A stretch of 30,000 nt of DNA from Chromera velia. Lineage: Eukaryota > Sar > Chromeraceae. Of this stretch, positions 11,843 to 22,420 are shown one piece after another (position 1 is the first letter of the stretch; every line of letters starts with the position of its first letter). The stretch is from assembly GCA_018398765.1 (NCBI GenBank), contig JAHBMJ010000554.1, positions 55,163 through 85,162 of the forward strand, read 5' to 3'. The notes below the pieces were generated by a model. That model did not search any database, had not been told where the DNA came from, and saw only the letters and a program-made list of their open reading frames with translations. Made by a program: the position numbers and the translations under genes.

Positions 11843-13307
11843 ATGTCTGCAAGCCCTGGAGAAGGCGCTGAGAGTCCATCAGGACGCTCCCCAGGCGGTC
11901 GCTCTCCCTCTGCGTCTGGATCCCCTGACAAATCTCGTGTGAATGAAAAGAGAGCCAATCTCGTCAGACTCCAAAAATTCTGTGAGCTGTCTCCTCGCTG
12001 CTCACCCACGTTATTTGACTTGAACTGGGCCATCGAATTCCATGACAATGCGGAGATTGTCCGGAGGATTTTCGAGGATTCCGAGACGGGGGGTGACGAA
12101 GGGAACAAACTCTCCCAAACACTGTCAGTTGGTTGCTTCGTATTGTCAGCAGCAAGCCTAGCTCTCCAAGAGACGCAGAAGATATTTTCTTTCCACACTT
12201 TGTCGAACCGAGTGTGTCGTGTATCTTCTCTGTGTGTGTGCTTCGACTACCTCTCCTCTCATTCTCACAGGTCACCAACCGGAAACGAGAACGCGTTTCT
12301 TCTGTGTGTTGACTCTCGGCAGACAAAGCTTTCCGCTCGTGTTGCACCTCTTCTTCAGTCCTGAGATCAGCAGCACCCTCAGAGAAGGAAGGGAGGTTTT
12401 AATTTCTTGCATCTTTGGGTGTACATTTTTCATCGTGTCCGCTTATGCATGTATGTGTGTATGTTCTCTTCCCTGCAGTTCCCAAATCACCAGCATCGCC
12501 AAGGGGAAGTGTTGTGGGATGAGACTGGCTGCCTGCTGCAACTGTACAGGACTCCTGATCGCGATGTTCGTCTGGTTCGCCGTTGTTGCGGTGATGCAAG
12601 TGCGACTCTTCAAGTTCCTCGGGGAAGCAAAGGTCGGGGAGTTCGCTCTCTCTGTGTTGCTGCTCTTGTGCCGATTTATGAGCGGAATTGGCTGTGAACA
12701 TCTTTGCTGAACTTGCTGTCGATTTGTGAAGTAGGTTCCTTTCTCTTTCGTTCGTGAATCATTCTGATTGGTGCAGCGGCCCGCCTGTCTTGTCTGGCTG
12801 TCAGTTGAGTTTTCTATGTGCCTGCATGGTCTGTCTTCTGTCTGTCTGTCTGTCTGTCTGTCTGCCTGTCTGTCTGTTTTGCTGTCCGTCTGTGAATTTG
12901 TCTCTGTCCGCCAGCCTGTATAGGATGGTGCCTGTTCCACTCTTTTTTTGTACAAGTATTCTGTCACAGCAGCAGTAAGTAGCGTTGGACGGCAGTGATC
13001 AGATGAAACACTGTCGGGAGGTGTAGAGTTAAGCAGCGCTTGACTCTACACTTTTCGGTCCCACCCTTCTCTCAACAACCGAGTTGTTCTTTTGTCTTCT
13101 GTTCTTTCTTTTTTTCTTTCGATTGCATATGTGAAAATAAGAAGAGAGGGAAAAGAAAAAAACCATGTACTCTTTCTGGACGGACGGAGCTGATCCTTTC
13201 CGTTTCGAGACTGCTTCGGCCTTTTTTTACAAGAAGTGTGTCTTTGACTGCTATTTTCATTCCCTTTCTTTTTCTTTGTGTGTTCTTCGTCTTTTCATAC
13301 CTGCACA

Positions 13308-13374
<67 letters not shown>

Positions 13375-13784
13375 GCGCATGCCTACACACAGAAAAAGGT
13401 GGAAAAAGACGAGAAAAGCTCAAGGAAATTATCACTCATTTGGCGCAGAACAGAGGAAAGCACTTCGTGTGTCTCACAACAGGAAACAAGAGAAAACTGA
13501 AAACGCTGGAGGAATTTGCCTGTCCCCCGCCCATCTTGTCTGAGATGTCTCTGCAGTTCTCCGAGTTCATGACTCCTGCAACTTGGGTCCTGGGGATTTT
13601 GACTTGTCTGAATTTCGTCTGGAATGCGAATCTGTTCTCCACCAACTTCAAGAGGGTCAGTAAGTGAGTAGGTGAAGGAGTGGGTGGGCAATCAGTCTCT
13701 TTCCTCCTTTATCCATCAATTCGGATGCCTTCGTCGGCAGTGGACGGGATGGGATCTCTGGTACTTGGGGAAGATGACAAACTC

Positions 13785-13819
<35 letters not shown>

Positions 13820-14633
13820 AAGGCGGGAGAGGAGAGGAGAGCGGCAGGGAGAGAAACCGACGGACGGTAAGGGAGGCCCAACAGGGATCGATCGAGAGAG
13901 AGAGAGAGAGTACAGTTAGGCCTACGGACTCTCATGCCGAAAGTAAAAAACAAAAAATGAAAGAAAGTATTGTGCGTCCAGATAGCAAGATAGGTAGATA
14001 GATAGATAGGGAGAAGGGCATCACTCCATCAGTTCAGGAAAGCTTCCGATCTGTCATCGGCCAGGACCATCTTCCTTCTTTTGGCTTATCTCGGACACTC
14101 ATTGGTTCATTCTGTATGATCCATGTAAACGTACATGTGCATGATCTCTCTATCCATCCATCCATCCATCCATTCACTTGCGTGAACCCTGTCTGCAGGC
14201 GGTCACCCTTGTGACTCCGGACCTTCGGTGGGACATGGTCGGATTTCGTTTGGGACTGATTGAGAAGGAGAAGGGGTACATCGAGAACCAGCTGCTTGGA
14301 CGACCCATGGAGTCCTCGAGTGAGTCAGTCAGTCAGTCTTTGTTCTCTTGCTCGTTGTTTGTCTCCCTCTGCTTGCAGGTACGCTCGCTCTCTGCTTGAA
14401 GGTACACCCCCAATCCTCCAGCAATTTCTCTGTCCTCAATCATATTTTTTGGGCTTACACAAATTGAGAAAGACCGACAGCGAAGTGATCCAAGCCATCC
14501 ATCGTGTCTTTGTCCCTGTGTATGTGTGCGGGTGCGTGTGTCTGTGCATTTATGTAATCTGTGTGTGTGTATGTATGTATGTATGTACGTATGTATGTAT
14601 ATATACATATAGTCGTCTGTGTGTGTCTCCCTC

Positions 14634-14681
<48 letters not shown>

Positions 14682-17600
14682 CAGACTCAGGTTCTGGAGC
14701 GTCCGCAGCAAACGCGGCGTTTGTGGCAGCAGGCACGGGCTTCCCGACCCTCGCGCTCCCACCGCCCCGTCCTGGAGAGAGGCAGATCAGCACCCACAAG
14801 CAGAGAGGGCAGAGGGGCAGAAACGGGAGGCCTGGAGGGGCACCGGACGCCTCACAGCCCCCCCAAGCCGCTTCGGGAGGATCCCTTCTAACAAAAATGA
14901 GCGCCATGGGGTGGGAGCAGTTCACCGAAGCCGTGGAGCGTCTGAGCAACACCTTAGAGGGAAACCATTTGTCGAGGGTACAGCGGCGGTGTTTGGGGAT
15001 TCGGTCAGTCAGCACAATCACTCATTTTTTCCCCTTCCGCACACATAAAAGTAAGATGAGAGAGAGAGAGAGAGAGAGATACACGGTCACATATACACGC
15101 ACATACAAACGAATGGGCTGGAAGAGGGCAGAATGCGAACGAAAAGAGGTTTGTTTTCTTCCTTCTTTCTTGTTCAACTGCTTCCTTGCACCCCGAACCC
15201 CCGAACAAAAAAACGGCAACGCACAATCACGACTCACTGTTTGAACATTGGGACAGTGGCTCTGTACAGTCTTCACTTTCCGTCATTTTGTTTCAGCAAG
15301 TGGACAGGGAGGCATCTGCAGAATTCTCCGTGCCTTGGAACACGCGTGTGTGTTGCTTTGCAGCCTGACGTTGGTCTTCCTTTTGTACTTTGTTCCTGCG
15401 CTGGCATGCGTGGGCACTCAGTATGGGATCTCGTTTCTGGTCAGTGGGTAGGTGGGTCGACCCACTGTACTCTTTTTTTTTTTTTTGGCAGTTCTTCGTG
15501 TGTCTGCATTCAAATGCATGGCTCCCCCCCACTCATTTGATCGATACTTCCATGATACTTCCTTTTTTCTGCTGCTTCTTCTTTTTCATTTACTCTAATT
15601 CTCCTTTCAAAGCAATGAAGGCACCTAAGCCGCTGAATTTTCTTCCCCAATCTCTCCACAAACCTCTGTCCGCCATTTCGTTGCTGCTTCTTTGCTTGCG
15701 AGTGAGTGATGGCCTCTTGATCTCTCCCTCCACCTGTTTGCCTGTGCTTGTTCGTTCGCGCTCATTTTCCTTCCACCTTTTGTTTTCTTCTTCTTCTTCG
15801 GATTCCTTCTTCTTCTCATCTTCTTCTTCTTCGGATTCCTTCTTCTTCTTGTCTGAAGATCTGGTACCTCCGGGCCAACACGCACAGAGTTCCCCTGAAC
15901 ACTCCAGACCAAATCAACAACAACTTTTGGGAGACGATGCAGGGACCAGGTCTTTCTTTTTCTCTCTCTCGCTCCCTTCTCTTTTTTGCCTGTCCTTCTG
16001 TCCGTCACTCTGTCTCCCTCCTCTCAACAATCTCTCTCTGATTGGTTGTCCTGTGTCTCTTTCGTCCCCATTTTGTCATTCATCTTTGACAATCGAAGTC
16101 AGAAAAAGAAGAGGGATGGATGCAAACAACCAACCAACCAACCAAAGAAGCTGCACCGTATGTGCTTGCCGCTTGCGGCTCTATAAAAAATTTGGTACCC
16201 TTTTACTGTGTGCACAAAGACGAAACCACAAGAAAGAAGCAAGAAGCCAGGAAGGGGGGAGGAAGGAAAAGGCCAGCAGAAGCAGCCTTTCTTTCTTTTG
16301 CTCCACTCCTCGTCCGTCTAGACGTCCATTTTGACCCAGAAGGGGGAGTGAGTGCAGAAATTAAGGGAATCCATGCATGCATCCATGCAGGGTTCCACGT
16401 GATCTTTGTGTCCATCTCTCTCAACGCGATCGGCTGGGTCTATTTGATTTTCATCCAGATGGAAGTCACCCAGAGGATTTTCATGTGGTCAGTCACTCAC
16501 TCAGTCAGTCAGTGCGCGCGTTACCTATGAGAGTCGATTGGCTGGCTAGATACAGAAAGTCTGTGAAGAGCGAGAAGAAAAGGTTTTTTTTTTAGAGCCG
16601 CCTCTCGTCTGTCTTTCTGTCTGTCTGATCTATCCGATTTGACGATGAGTCGAGAGAGGGAGAGAAAGAAAAAGAAAGAACACAAGGTCTGTCTGTCTGT
16701 CTGTCTGTCTGTCTATTATGCTGAGAAAAGGAGGGAGAAGAAGAAATATATAGTCTGTCTGTTATGCAATCTGTCAGTATGTCCATTTGCCTTTCGCTCG
16801 TGGTCTTCCGCTTTCTTTCTTTCCCCGCACTTTGTTGTTGCCATTCTCTCTCGTCTGTCTGTGTTCTCTGCCTCTAACTCTAACTCTGGATGCCTCTCTC
16901 TCTCTCTCTCCCCCCCCCTCTTGATCGAGCGATCGATCGATCGATCCATCAAGATTCATTTTCTTTGTTAGTTTTCGTGTTTCTGTCCCACTTTTGTCCC
17001 TTCCTTTTGAGTTGGTGGCTCTTTCACGGCTCCTGCCTGCTGTCCTCAATCCATCCATCAATTCATCCATCCATCCATCCTGCAGGCTCTGTCTGAACTC
17101 CATCAAGAGGAGGCACATCGTGGTCGCAGAGAAAGCGGTCGGTCGGTCGCAAATCGTGAGGTTGAAGTCGGGCATGGATTATATCTACCAAAGTAGTTGT
17201 GAGAGAGCGGTTCTGGTTGCCATTGGTTGTGGAGAACAATGCGATCGACCGAGCCAGCCATTTTTTTTGTCGACCCATCATTTGTTATTCGATTGCCATT
17301 CATCTAGGCTGCTTCTTTGCCATCGTGCAAGGCTCGTCTCTCTCTCTCTCTCTCTCTGTGTGTGTCTCTCTCTTTCTCTTTCTCTCTCTGCGAACATCCA
17401 TCTTCACTTTCTACCTTCTCTGTTGTTGTCCCGTAACAGATTCACTTTGTGTTTCGCATTCAGCACAGCTCGTTGTTCCTATAGTTGTCTGTCTGTCTGT
17501 CTCTCACGTGTCCTTTTCTGTGGATCAACGGCAGACTGTACAATACCGCTGTCATTATTTTGTCGTGCGATCGTCTATAGGTATGTGCAAGTGCACACAG

Positions 17601-19687
17601 AAATTGCCTTTTGATTGCCTTCACTATCAGTTTTCTGCATGATGGCATGGCTTTACATCTATCTCATGATGGCATTGCAATTTATCTGTCAGTAATCTGC
17701 TCGTCCTCCTTTGCCGCAGCTGTCACTGCCCTGGCAGCTGAACTATGTGAACATGATTGCCAAGGCACTCGAACTTCGGAAGCGGCTCCCTCACGAGTGG
17801 TATTCTCAGGAGAGTTTGATGATGAAGCGGGCAGAGAGACATTCGCTGATGGAGGAGGCCTGGAGGAGAAAGAAGGAGGGAAAGGAAGCAGCAAGAAGCG
17901 GTCGGTTGATTGATTCTTCTTTCCTTCCTTGGTTGTCTCTTGGAAACGGTCGGGCGCCCGCGTGTGGGCCTGCAGTCATTTGAGGTGCAACCAACGAGCA
18001 TCGCCCTCCCTCCCCATGCATCCGCACGTGCATCTTTACTTACTGAGATGCATCGATCCACGTACTCAGCGGGTCCTCCCTCAGTCAAACAATTTGTTCT
18101 TTTCTTTCAAGGGCGTGCGTACGGCCTTTGTTCATTTTTTGTTGAACACCCGACGGCCCCCCTGGCCCCTCCCTTGTTCTCCCCACCCTTTCGTATCTGC
18201 CGTGTCCTTGTTTGTGCTTTCACCATATTGTGGTTAGTCACGCACACAAAAAGATCGCGGTGATGGGGAAATGCCAATCATGTCAGACGTTTTTTATGAG
18301 TTTTCTGGAAAGAGGGACAAAGGAAAGTAAGCCGAAGCATGATGCATGTGATTATTGCTGCTGTTCGGTTCTCTTCTCACCTCCACTTGTCTTTTGCAAA
18401 TAGCGGGATGACGTAAATCCTTGCGTCGAGGCGAGGCAGCTAAAGATACTCTCTCGAGCAGCAACCAGGGCAGACAGAGGCAGGCAAACTCATTCTCTCG
18501 TGTGTGTGCACATAACTCCACTTTTCTATCTATCTATCTATCTACATATGTGTCTTTCTGTGTGTCTGTCTGTCTGTATGGTCCGTCTGATGGTCTGTCT
18601 GTGTTTGCTCCTTTCTTTTTTTTCTTCTTTTCTTTCTTTCTTTCTTTCCTTCTTACTTGCTTGCTTGCTTGCTTGTTTGCTCGTTTTATTTCTTTCTTTC
18701 TTGCTTGTTTTCTTTCTTTTGCCCTTGCTTGTTTTCTTTCTTTCTTCTCTCTCTATCTGCCCTTCTTTTCTGTACTTCCGAAGTGCAGCTACTGCGGGAG
18801 TCCTGTCAAAAAAAGTGGGGGAGAAGACGTACCGATTCGTGGCACAGAAGGAGCAGGGCGTCATCGCGTACCATTGGGTTGGTCGGTGTGTCTGTCATTT
18901 GGTTGAGGAGATGGCACCTTCGTACACACACACACACACACGCACGCACGCACGCACAAAGAGAGAGAGAGGGGGGAGGGGGGGGGGCAGCAGATGCTGC
19001 AGGGGTCCCTTTTTCCCCTTTGCCTCACCAGCTGTGCTTCCTTCTCCTTGCTGAATTCTCTGATCCTCAATTTGCTTTGCCTTCCTTGACCATGCCTCTG
19101 CAATCATTCCTGTCTTTCTCTTCTGCCCGTCTGTCTGTCGAGCTGTCTGTTTGTCCGTCTTTCTTCCTTTTTTCTCTTCTTTTTGTCTTGAGTGGAAGCT
19201 GCAGAGGATTAACGTGTGAACCCAGTGATCACGTGAAAGTCCGTGGGGAGGTGTAGAGGCAAGGGGCGCTTAACTCCGCCCTTTCGGGCCCCCTGCCCAC
19301 TTTGTTTGATTGTTTCTCCTGTTATTGTGTCTGTGTTCTTTCTTTCTTTTCTTTCTTTCTTTCTTTCTTTCTTTCTTTTTCTTTGTTGTGTACAGGAAGA
19401 AAAGGAGGGAGAAGTAGAAACATATAGTCTGTCTGTCTGGTGATAAAGTCTGTCTGTCTCTGTCTGTGACTTGAGAGAAAGGAAGAGGTAGAGGAATGAG
19501 AGAACTATATGGTCTGTCTGTCTGTCTGTCTGTCTGTCAGGAAAGCAAACCCGAGACAGGAGACCTGGAGGCTCAGTACGAGAGTTCCATGGGCGGAGGG
19601 GCCAGTGGCGTGATGAACACGGGGGGGTTCTCCGGGCATGGGATGGAGAGGGGGCCTGAGTGGAGGGTCGAGGTGGCAAGTACGTGA
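11843..19687 (+). CDS. Predicted multi-pass membrane protein of unknown family, 13 exons
   Basis: Exons: 11843-12123, 12479-12632, 13449-13655, 13741-13866, 14199-14319, 14685-15003, 15301-15439, 15859-15949, 16391-16487, 17086-17155, 17720-17900, 18789-18877, 19541-19687 (stop TGA). All phases match and give 673 residues. The ATG at 11843 opens a Ser/Gly/Pro-rich N-terminus. Hydrophobic spans: ~117-134 (LLIAMFVWFAVVAVM), ~188-207, ~416-438 (VLLCSLTLVFLLYFV) and ~481-501. Between spans two and three lies a long hydrophilic loop with a DRQT repeat (230-240) and a Gly/Arg/Pro-rich stretch (~300-370). A basic helical segment (~540-595) and a Gly-rich tail follow. I do not recognise the family; channel, transporter and scaffold roles all remain open. 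The exon at 13741-13866 is the least certain, because its donor lies beyond a tetranucleotide array. Exon 3 could start earlier. Confidence 0.65.
12836..12872. repeat. (CTGT)n array
   Basis: CTGT repeats in the 12633-13448 intron of the membrane-protein gene, with the pyrimidine-rich strand in sense orientation. Confidence 0.85.
12991..13060. repeat. Intronic hairpin repeat, copy 1 (partner at 19221-19290)
   Basis: This segment aligns without gaps to 19221-19290, roughly 50 of 70 positions by eye. It holds a 7-bp hairpin (12991-13015) and a strong 14-bp hairpin with a 3-base loop and one U-G pair (13021-13051). It sits in an intron. It could be a dispersed element or an intronic structured RNA. 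Confidence 0.6.
13313..13379. repeat. (CT)n, (CA)n and (CG)n compound microsatellite
   Basis: Three dinucleotide runs follow one another in the intron preceding the exon that starts at 13449. The alternating purine-pyrimidine CA/CG part is Z-DNA-prone. Confidence 0.85.
13784..13819 (+). repeat. (CAGA)n array inside a probable exon
   Basis: Nine CAGA units lie in frame in exon 13741-13866 and encode a DRQT repeat. The only donor that keeps phase, GTAAGG at 13867, lies downstream of the array. Confidence 0.7.
14567..14682. repeat. (GTAT)n, (CT)n and (GT)n tracts before a splice acceptor
   Basis: Compound simple repeats fill the 3' end of the 14320-14684 intron and end directly at the GTGCAG acceptor at 14684. 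The CT run can serve as its polypyrimidine tract. Confidence 0.85.
15782..15850. repeat. Duplicated TTC-rich unit before a splice acceptor
   Basis: A pyrimidine-rich unit of about 35 bases (a run of TTC triplets around CGGATTCC) occurs twice in tandem. It ends just before the GAAG acceptor at 15858 and forms its polypyrimidine tract. Confidence 0.75.
16683..16713. repeat. (CTGT)n array
   Basis: Seven or more CTGT units in the 16488-17085 intron of the membrane-protein gene. Confidence 0.85.
18605..18760. repeat. T/C-rich (TTTC)n and (CTTG)n tract
   Basis: A long pyrimidine-biased tract of TTTC and CTTG units in the 17901-18788 intron, ending about 30 bases before the acceptor at 18788. Confidence 0.8.
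19221..19290. repeat. Intronic hairpin repeat, copy 2 (partner at 12991-13060)
   Basis: Gapless match to 12991-13060. The blocks CAGTGATCA, GGAGGTGTAGAG and GCGCTT are shared. The strong second stem of copy 1 is broken by several mismatches here. Lies in the last intron of the membrane-protein gene. Confidence 0.6.
19334..19538. repeat. (TTTC)n and (CTGT)n arrays abutting the last acceptor
   Basis: A TTTC run (19334-19380) and CTGT arrays (19424-19440, 19512-19538) fill the 3' end of the last intron. The final CTGT unit merges into the CAG acceptor at 19540. Confidence 0.85.
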
Positions 19688-20804
19688 GACGCGTCATGAG
19701 TGGAGGGAAAGAAGGAAAGAGTGCCAGACTCCGTGGGTGGTATTCGATTTTGGGGGCGCAGGGAGCGGAGGGAACAAGGAGTGGGTCTCCCTTCGTAATT
19801 CGCAGCTTTCCTTCTGACTCGAAAGCATGCGTTTCGAATTGGATGGACCTTTGTGCACATGGGCTCAAAGCCTGAGGCCCTGAGGACAGAGACGACGAAG
19901 AACGAATTGGCTTCCCGCCCTTGATTGGCAGAGCGCTGCAGTCCTGTCTGACAGAACAATCGGGTTTGGCGATTCGGCGAAGGTCGTCCTCCATTCTTAG
20001 GCTAGCCTGAGTTCTCGGGGCCCTTCATTTGAATTAATTTGACTATCTGAACCTTTTACCGTATAAGTATGTATAAGTCCTTTATTATATGCTTTAGATA
20101 GCTCTTAACGGCGCTTAAATAACCTGGTTATGATTTTAAAGACACTGAGAGAAGAATGGAGAGAGGGCATGCACAAAGCCAAAGTATCCTTTCGTCCTGT
20201 ATCATTGGATGAATTTTTGGAGCAGTCCCTTCTGAGCAGCCCATAGACCAAAGCATGCAAAGCGCAGATAGATTGTTGTTTGTTAGCGGCCTGGGAAACC
20301 ACGCGGGCCACCCGGTGTGGTCTGAGCCTCAGCGATGAGGTACACCCCCTTGCCGTTTGCGGGGGCAACCTCTATAAGACAAAACGGCGACAGTGCTCTA
20401 AGGCACCACTAATCACTTATCATTTAGTTAATATCGTTTGGATTAGCCTAACATGTCATATAGCTTATACCTAATACAATTAGGAATGTAGGATTACTAT
20501 AAGTCTAGTATAAGATTTATGTTCCACTGTTCCAGGTTCCCCCGCGGGCTATTGCTAAGAGTAGGCTTGCACCGTAATTAACATGCAAAACCCGGAACAT
20601 CAATGATGTTATGCTATGTTATAATTTTATTTATATATATAGGACTCTATTATGTTAACAACGTCATACTAAGCCTATAGTAGTAAGCACGACTGATGCA
20701 GCAGTGATGCTGCATGAGTTTACTAAGACGGCCACTGTACTTGCATCTGAAGTTGCTCTCCAGACTTTCTTCTACTTCGAGTTCGTCTTTTTTCACATCC
20801 TAGT
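19688..20804. other. Spacer between the membrane-protein gene and the FkbM gene (convergent 3' ends)
   Basis: The first ~330 bases keep the composition of the gene and are probably its 3' UTR. From ~20020 the DNA becomes AT-rich, apart from a GC-richer patch at 20280-20380. The short frames here resemble nothing I recognise. Confidence 0.6.
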
Positions 20805-22073
20805 TCACATCCTTCTCCTTCGGAGAGTTCCTGCGACTTTTCTGCAAGCGCAAAGATATAAAAGGAAGCCGATTCCAACAGATACCATTACCACTGCTAG
20901 GATTGTTTTGCTACTGGTGCTGGAATAGGCGCCTGGCCACTTGTGGCCACTGGGCACTCCTTCCCCTGTTTTGGCGGCTGCTTCCTTGTGTTCGAACCAG
21001 AAATTGCAGTCCGCGTCTTTCTCCGCCATCTCTGCGATCAGCTGTGGCCACGCTCCCCGAGGGACCTTGTAGAGCTCGAAGCGATCCCAACGATCTCCGG
21101 GGAACGATCTCGTCTCCTTCTCCAAATACTCCCCAACTTTGAAGGATTCACGGCAGTGTGCACTCACAAACGAGTCATAATGCTCGCTGACACGTTGCAT
21201 GAGCTCGGTGCCCTCAGCAAGCGTGGTACCACACCGACTCCAACGCGCCGGACCGATTTCAAAAGCCATAAAGGAAGCCCCGTGTTCGAACACCAGACGC
21301 TGCGCGCCCTCCAGAGCGCACATCTCAAAGCCCTCCACGTCAATTTTCAGCATCGCCACTGGTTGCTGAATCACAGAGTCGAGGGGCTCCACTGGCACCA
21401 TGGTGTCCCCCTCGCCCCCTTCTGCAAGATGAGCGACGCCGTCAAAATGTTTGAACGTCATCGAGCTGCTGCTTCGGCTGACGCCCTGTTGGAAGATGAA
21501 GAAACGGTCCTCGACACCATTTGCCAAGGCCGAGAATGCCACGTTTCCCAGGAAATATTTTTGAATTTCAAAATAGATCGTGCAAAGGCCCAGGTTCGCA
21601 GCGTACAAAGAAAAGAACCCCCTGTTCCCCCCCACATCGACAAAGATTTCCCCCGGTCTGTCGCGAATCCTGTACCCCATGTAATCGATTAAAACCCCGT
21701 GATCACCTCCGGAAGAAAAACTACGGCACCTCGGCTCAGTCTCTTCGCATACCATAAAATACGGGGGGCACGACGGAATTTCATTCAACCGGCGGAGATC
21801 GCCAGTCTCCGAGAAGGGCTCTACAAATTCCCTCGGCCCCCTCACGGTTCTTTCAAGCCCGAGAAGGCGCGAGCACTGCTGCGGATCGTAGCCCTGCACA
21901 TGAGCGGACTGAAACCGCCGAAGTACGCAGTCGCTGAGGACGAGAGGGGGGAGGAGAGACAACCCCAAGAATGGCAACGACCGCATGGGGACGGTTGCTG
22001 GCCGGGTCGTGTGGATGCTCAGAAGCGCTTCAACTAAAAGACCTCTGCAGATCGAAAGGCGCCTGGCACTCAA
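20805..22073 (-). CDS. FkbM-family methyltransferase, membrane-anchored, intronless
   Basis: A single 422-residue open frame on the minus strand. The SAM-binding motif I reads EIFVDVGGNRGFFSLYAANL at residues 142-161. The family's second signature, MLKIDVEGFEMCALEGA, is at 241-257. Both are typical of FkbM-type SAM-dependent methyltransferases, many of which O-methylate sugars. An N-terminal hydrophobic stretch (residues 30-48, MRSLPFLGLSLLPPLVLS) looks like a signal peptide, and Met30 is a possible alternative start. A C-terminal span (~390-408) is followed by a short basic tail (RKVAGTLRRRRM). A lumenal catalytic domain with a cytosolic tail is inferred, probably in the Golgi or ER. It lacks introns although its neighbours are split, and it is divergent from the GT61-like gene at 23173. 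The substrate is unknown. Confidence 0.85.
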   Translation of the reverse strand: MSARRLSICRGLLVEALLSIHTTRPATVPMRSLPFLGLSLLPPLVLSDCVLRRFQSAHVQGYDPQQCSRLLGLERTVRGPREFVEPFSETGDLRRLNEIPSCPPYFMVCEETEPRCRSFSSGGDHGVLIDYMGYRIRDRPGEIFVDVGGNRGFFSLYAANLGLCTIYFEIQKYFLGNVAFSALANGVEDRFFIFQQGVSRSSSSMTFKHFDGVAHLAEGGEGDTMVPVEPLDSVIQQPVAMLKIDVEGFEMCALEGAQRLVFEHGASFMAFEIGPARWSRCGTTLAEGTELMQRVSEHYDSFVSAHCRESFKVGEYLEKETRSFPGDRWDRFELYKVPRGAWPQLIAEMAEKDADCNFWFEHKEAAAKTGEGVPSGHKWPGAYSSTSSKTILAVVMVSVGIGFLLYLCACRKVAGTLRRRRM

Positions 22074-22238
22074 AAACCATCTTCATTGGATTCAAACCCC
22101 CCCTGTGGGCGAGCAGTGCTGCGTGGCATTTTTCTTGAATCTTGATTTATGCTCGAGGGGAAGCGAGACAAAACCGATTGGAGAGAGAGTCTCAGCGAGC
22201 TCATGCAGTGTGCAGGGAGTCTCGATCGAGTTCACTGT

Positions 22239-22249
22239 CTTTATATAGG
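22239..22249 (-). promoter_or_regulatory. TATA-like box for the FkbM gene
   Basis: On the minus strand this reads CCTATATAAAG, about 165 bases upstream of the ATG at 22073. That distance would leave a 5' UTR of roughly 130 bases. Whether this lineage uses TATA boxes is not certain. Confidence 0.35.
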
Positions 22250-22370
22250 CAAAACCATTGCAAAACTGGATTAATGTGGATCAATGATTGCGTTGAAAAC
22301 ATTTCAAAGATCGAGAAGAAGAAAGAATTTCAAAACCCGGCCGGGCGTCTCGAACGCAATTATTAATATA

Positions 22371-22420
22371 GCCGCGCGCGCGCGGGTCCCGCGGGGACCG
22401 GCCGGGCCCGCGTGCACGCA
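22371..22420. other. GC-rich palindromic island in the divergent intergenic region
   Basis: A sharp GC-only block contains alternating CG, the hairpin GGTCCC-GCG-GGGACC (22385-22399) and GGCCGGGCCC. It is flanked on both sides by AT-rich sequence with TATAG repeats. It lies between two divergent genes and could be regulatory; the function is unknown. Confidence 0.45.

Noticed and set aside
12219-12710. Single open, hydrophobic frame suggesting one continuous exon
   Set aside because: The frame is open through a region with a good acceptor at 12478. Joining 12123 (GTCAGT donor) to 12479 keeps phase and gives a simpler protein, so 12124-12478 is treated as an intron.
19209-19994. Minus-strand frame of 261 codons
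   Set aside because: It is antisense to the last exon and intron of the membrane-protein gene and made largely of translated CTGT and TTTC repeats.
20105-20368. Minus-strand 87-codon frame downstream of the FkbM gene
   Set aside because: Short, with no recognisable motif, in AT-rich spacer; possibly a relic but unsupported.
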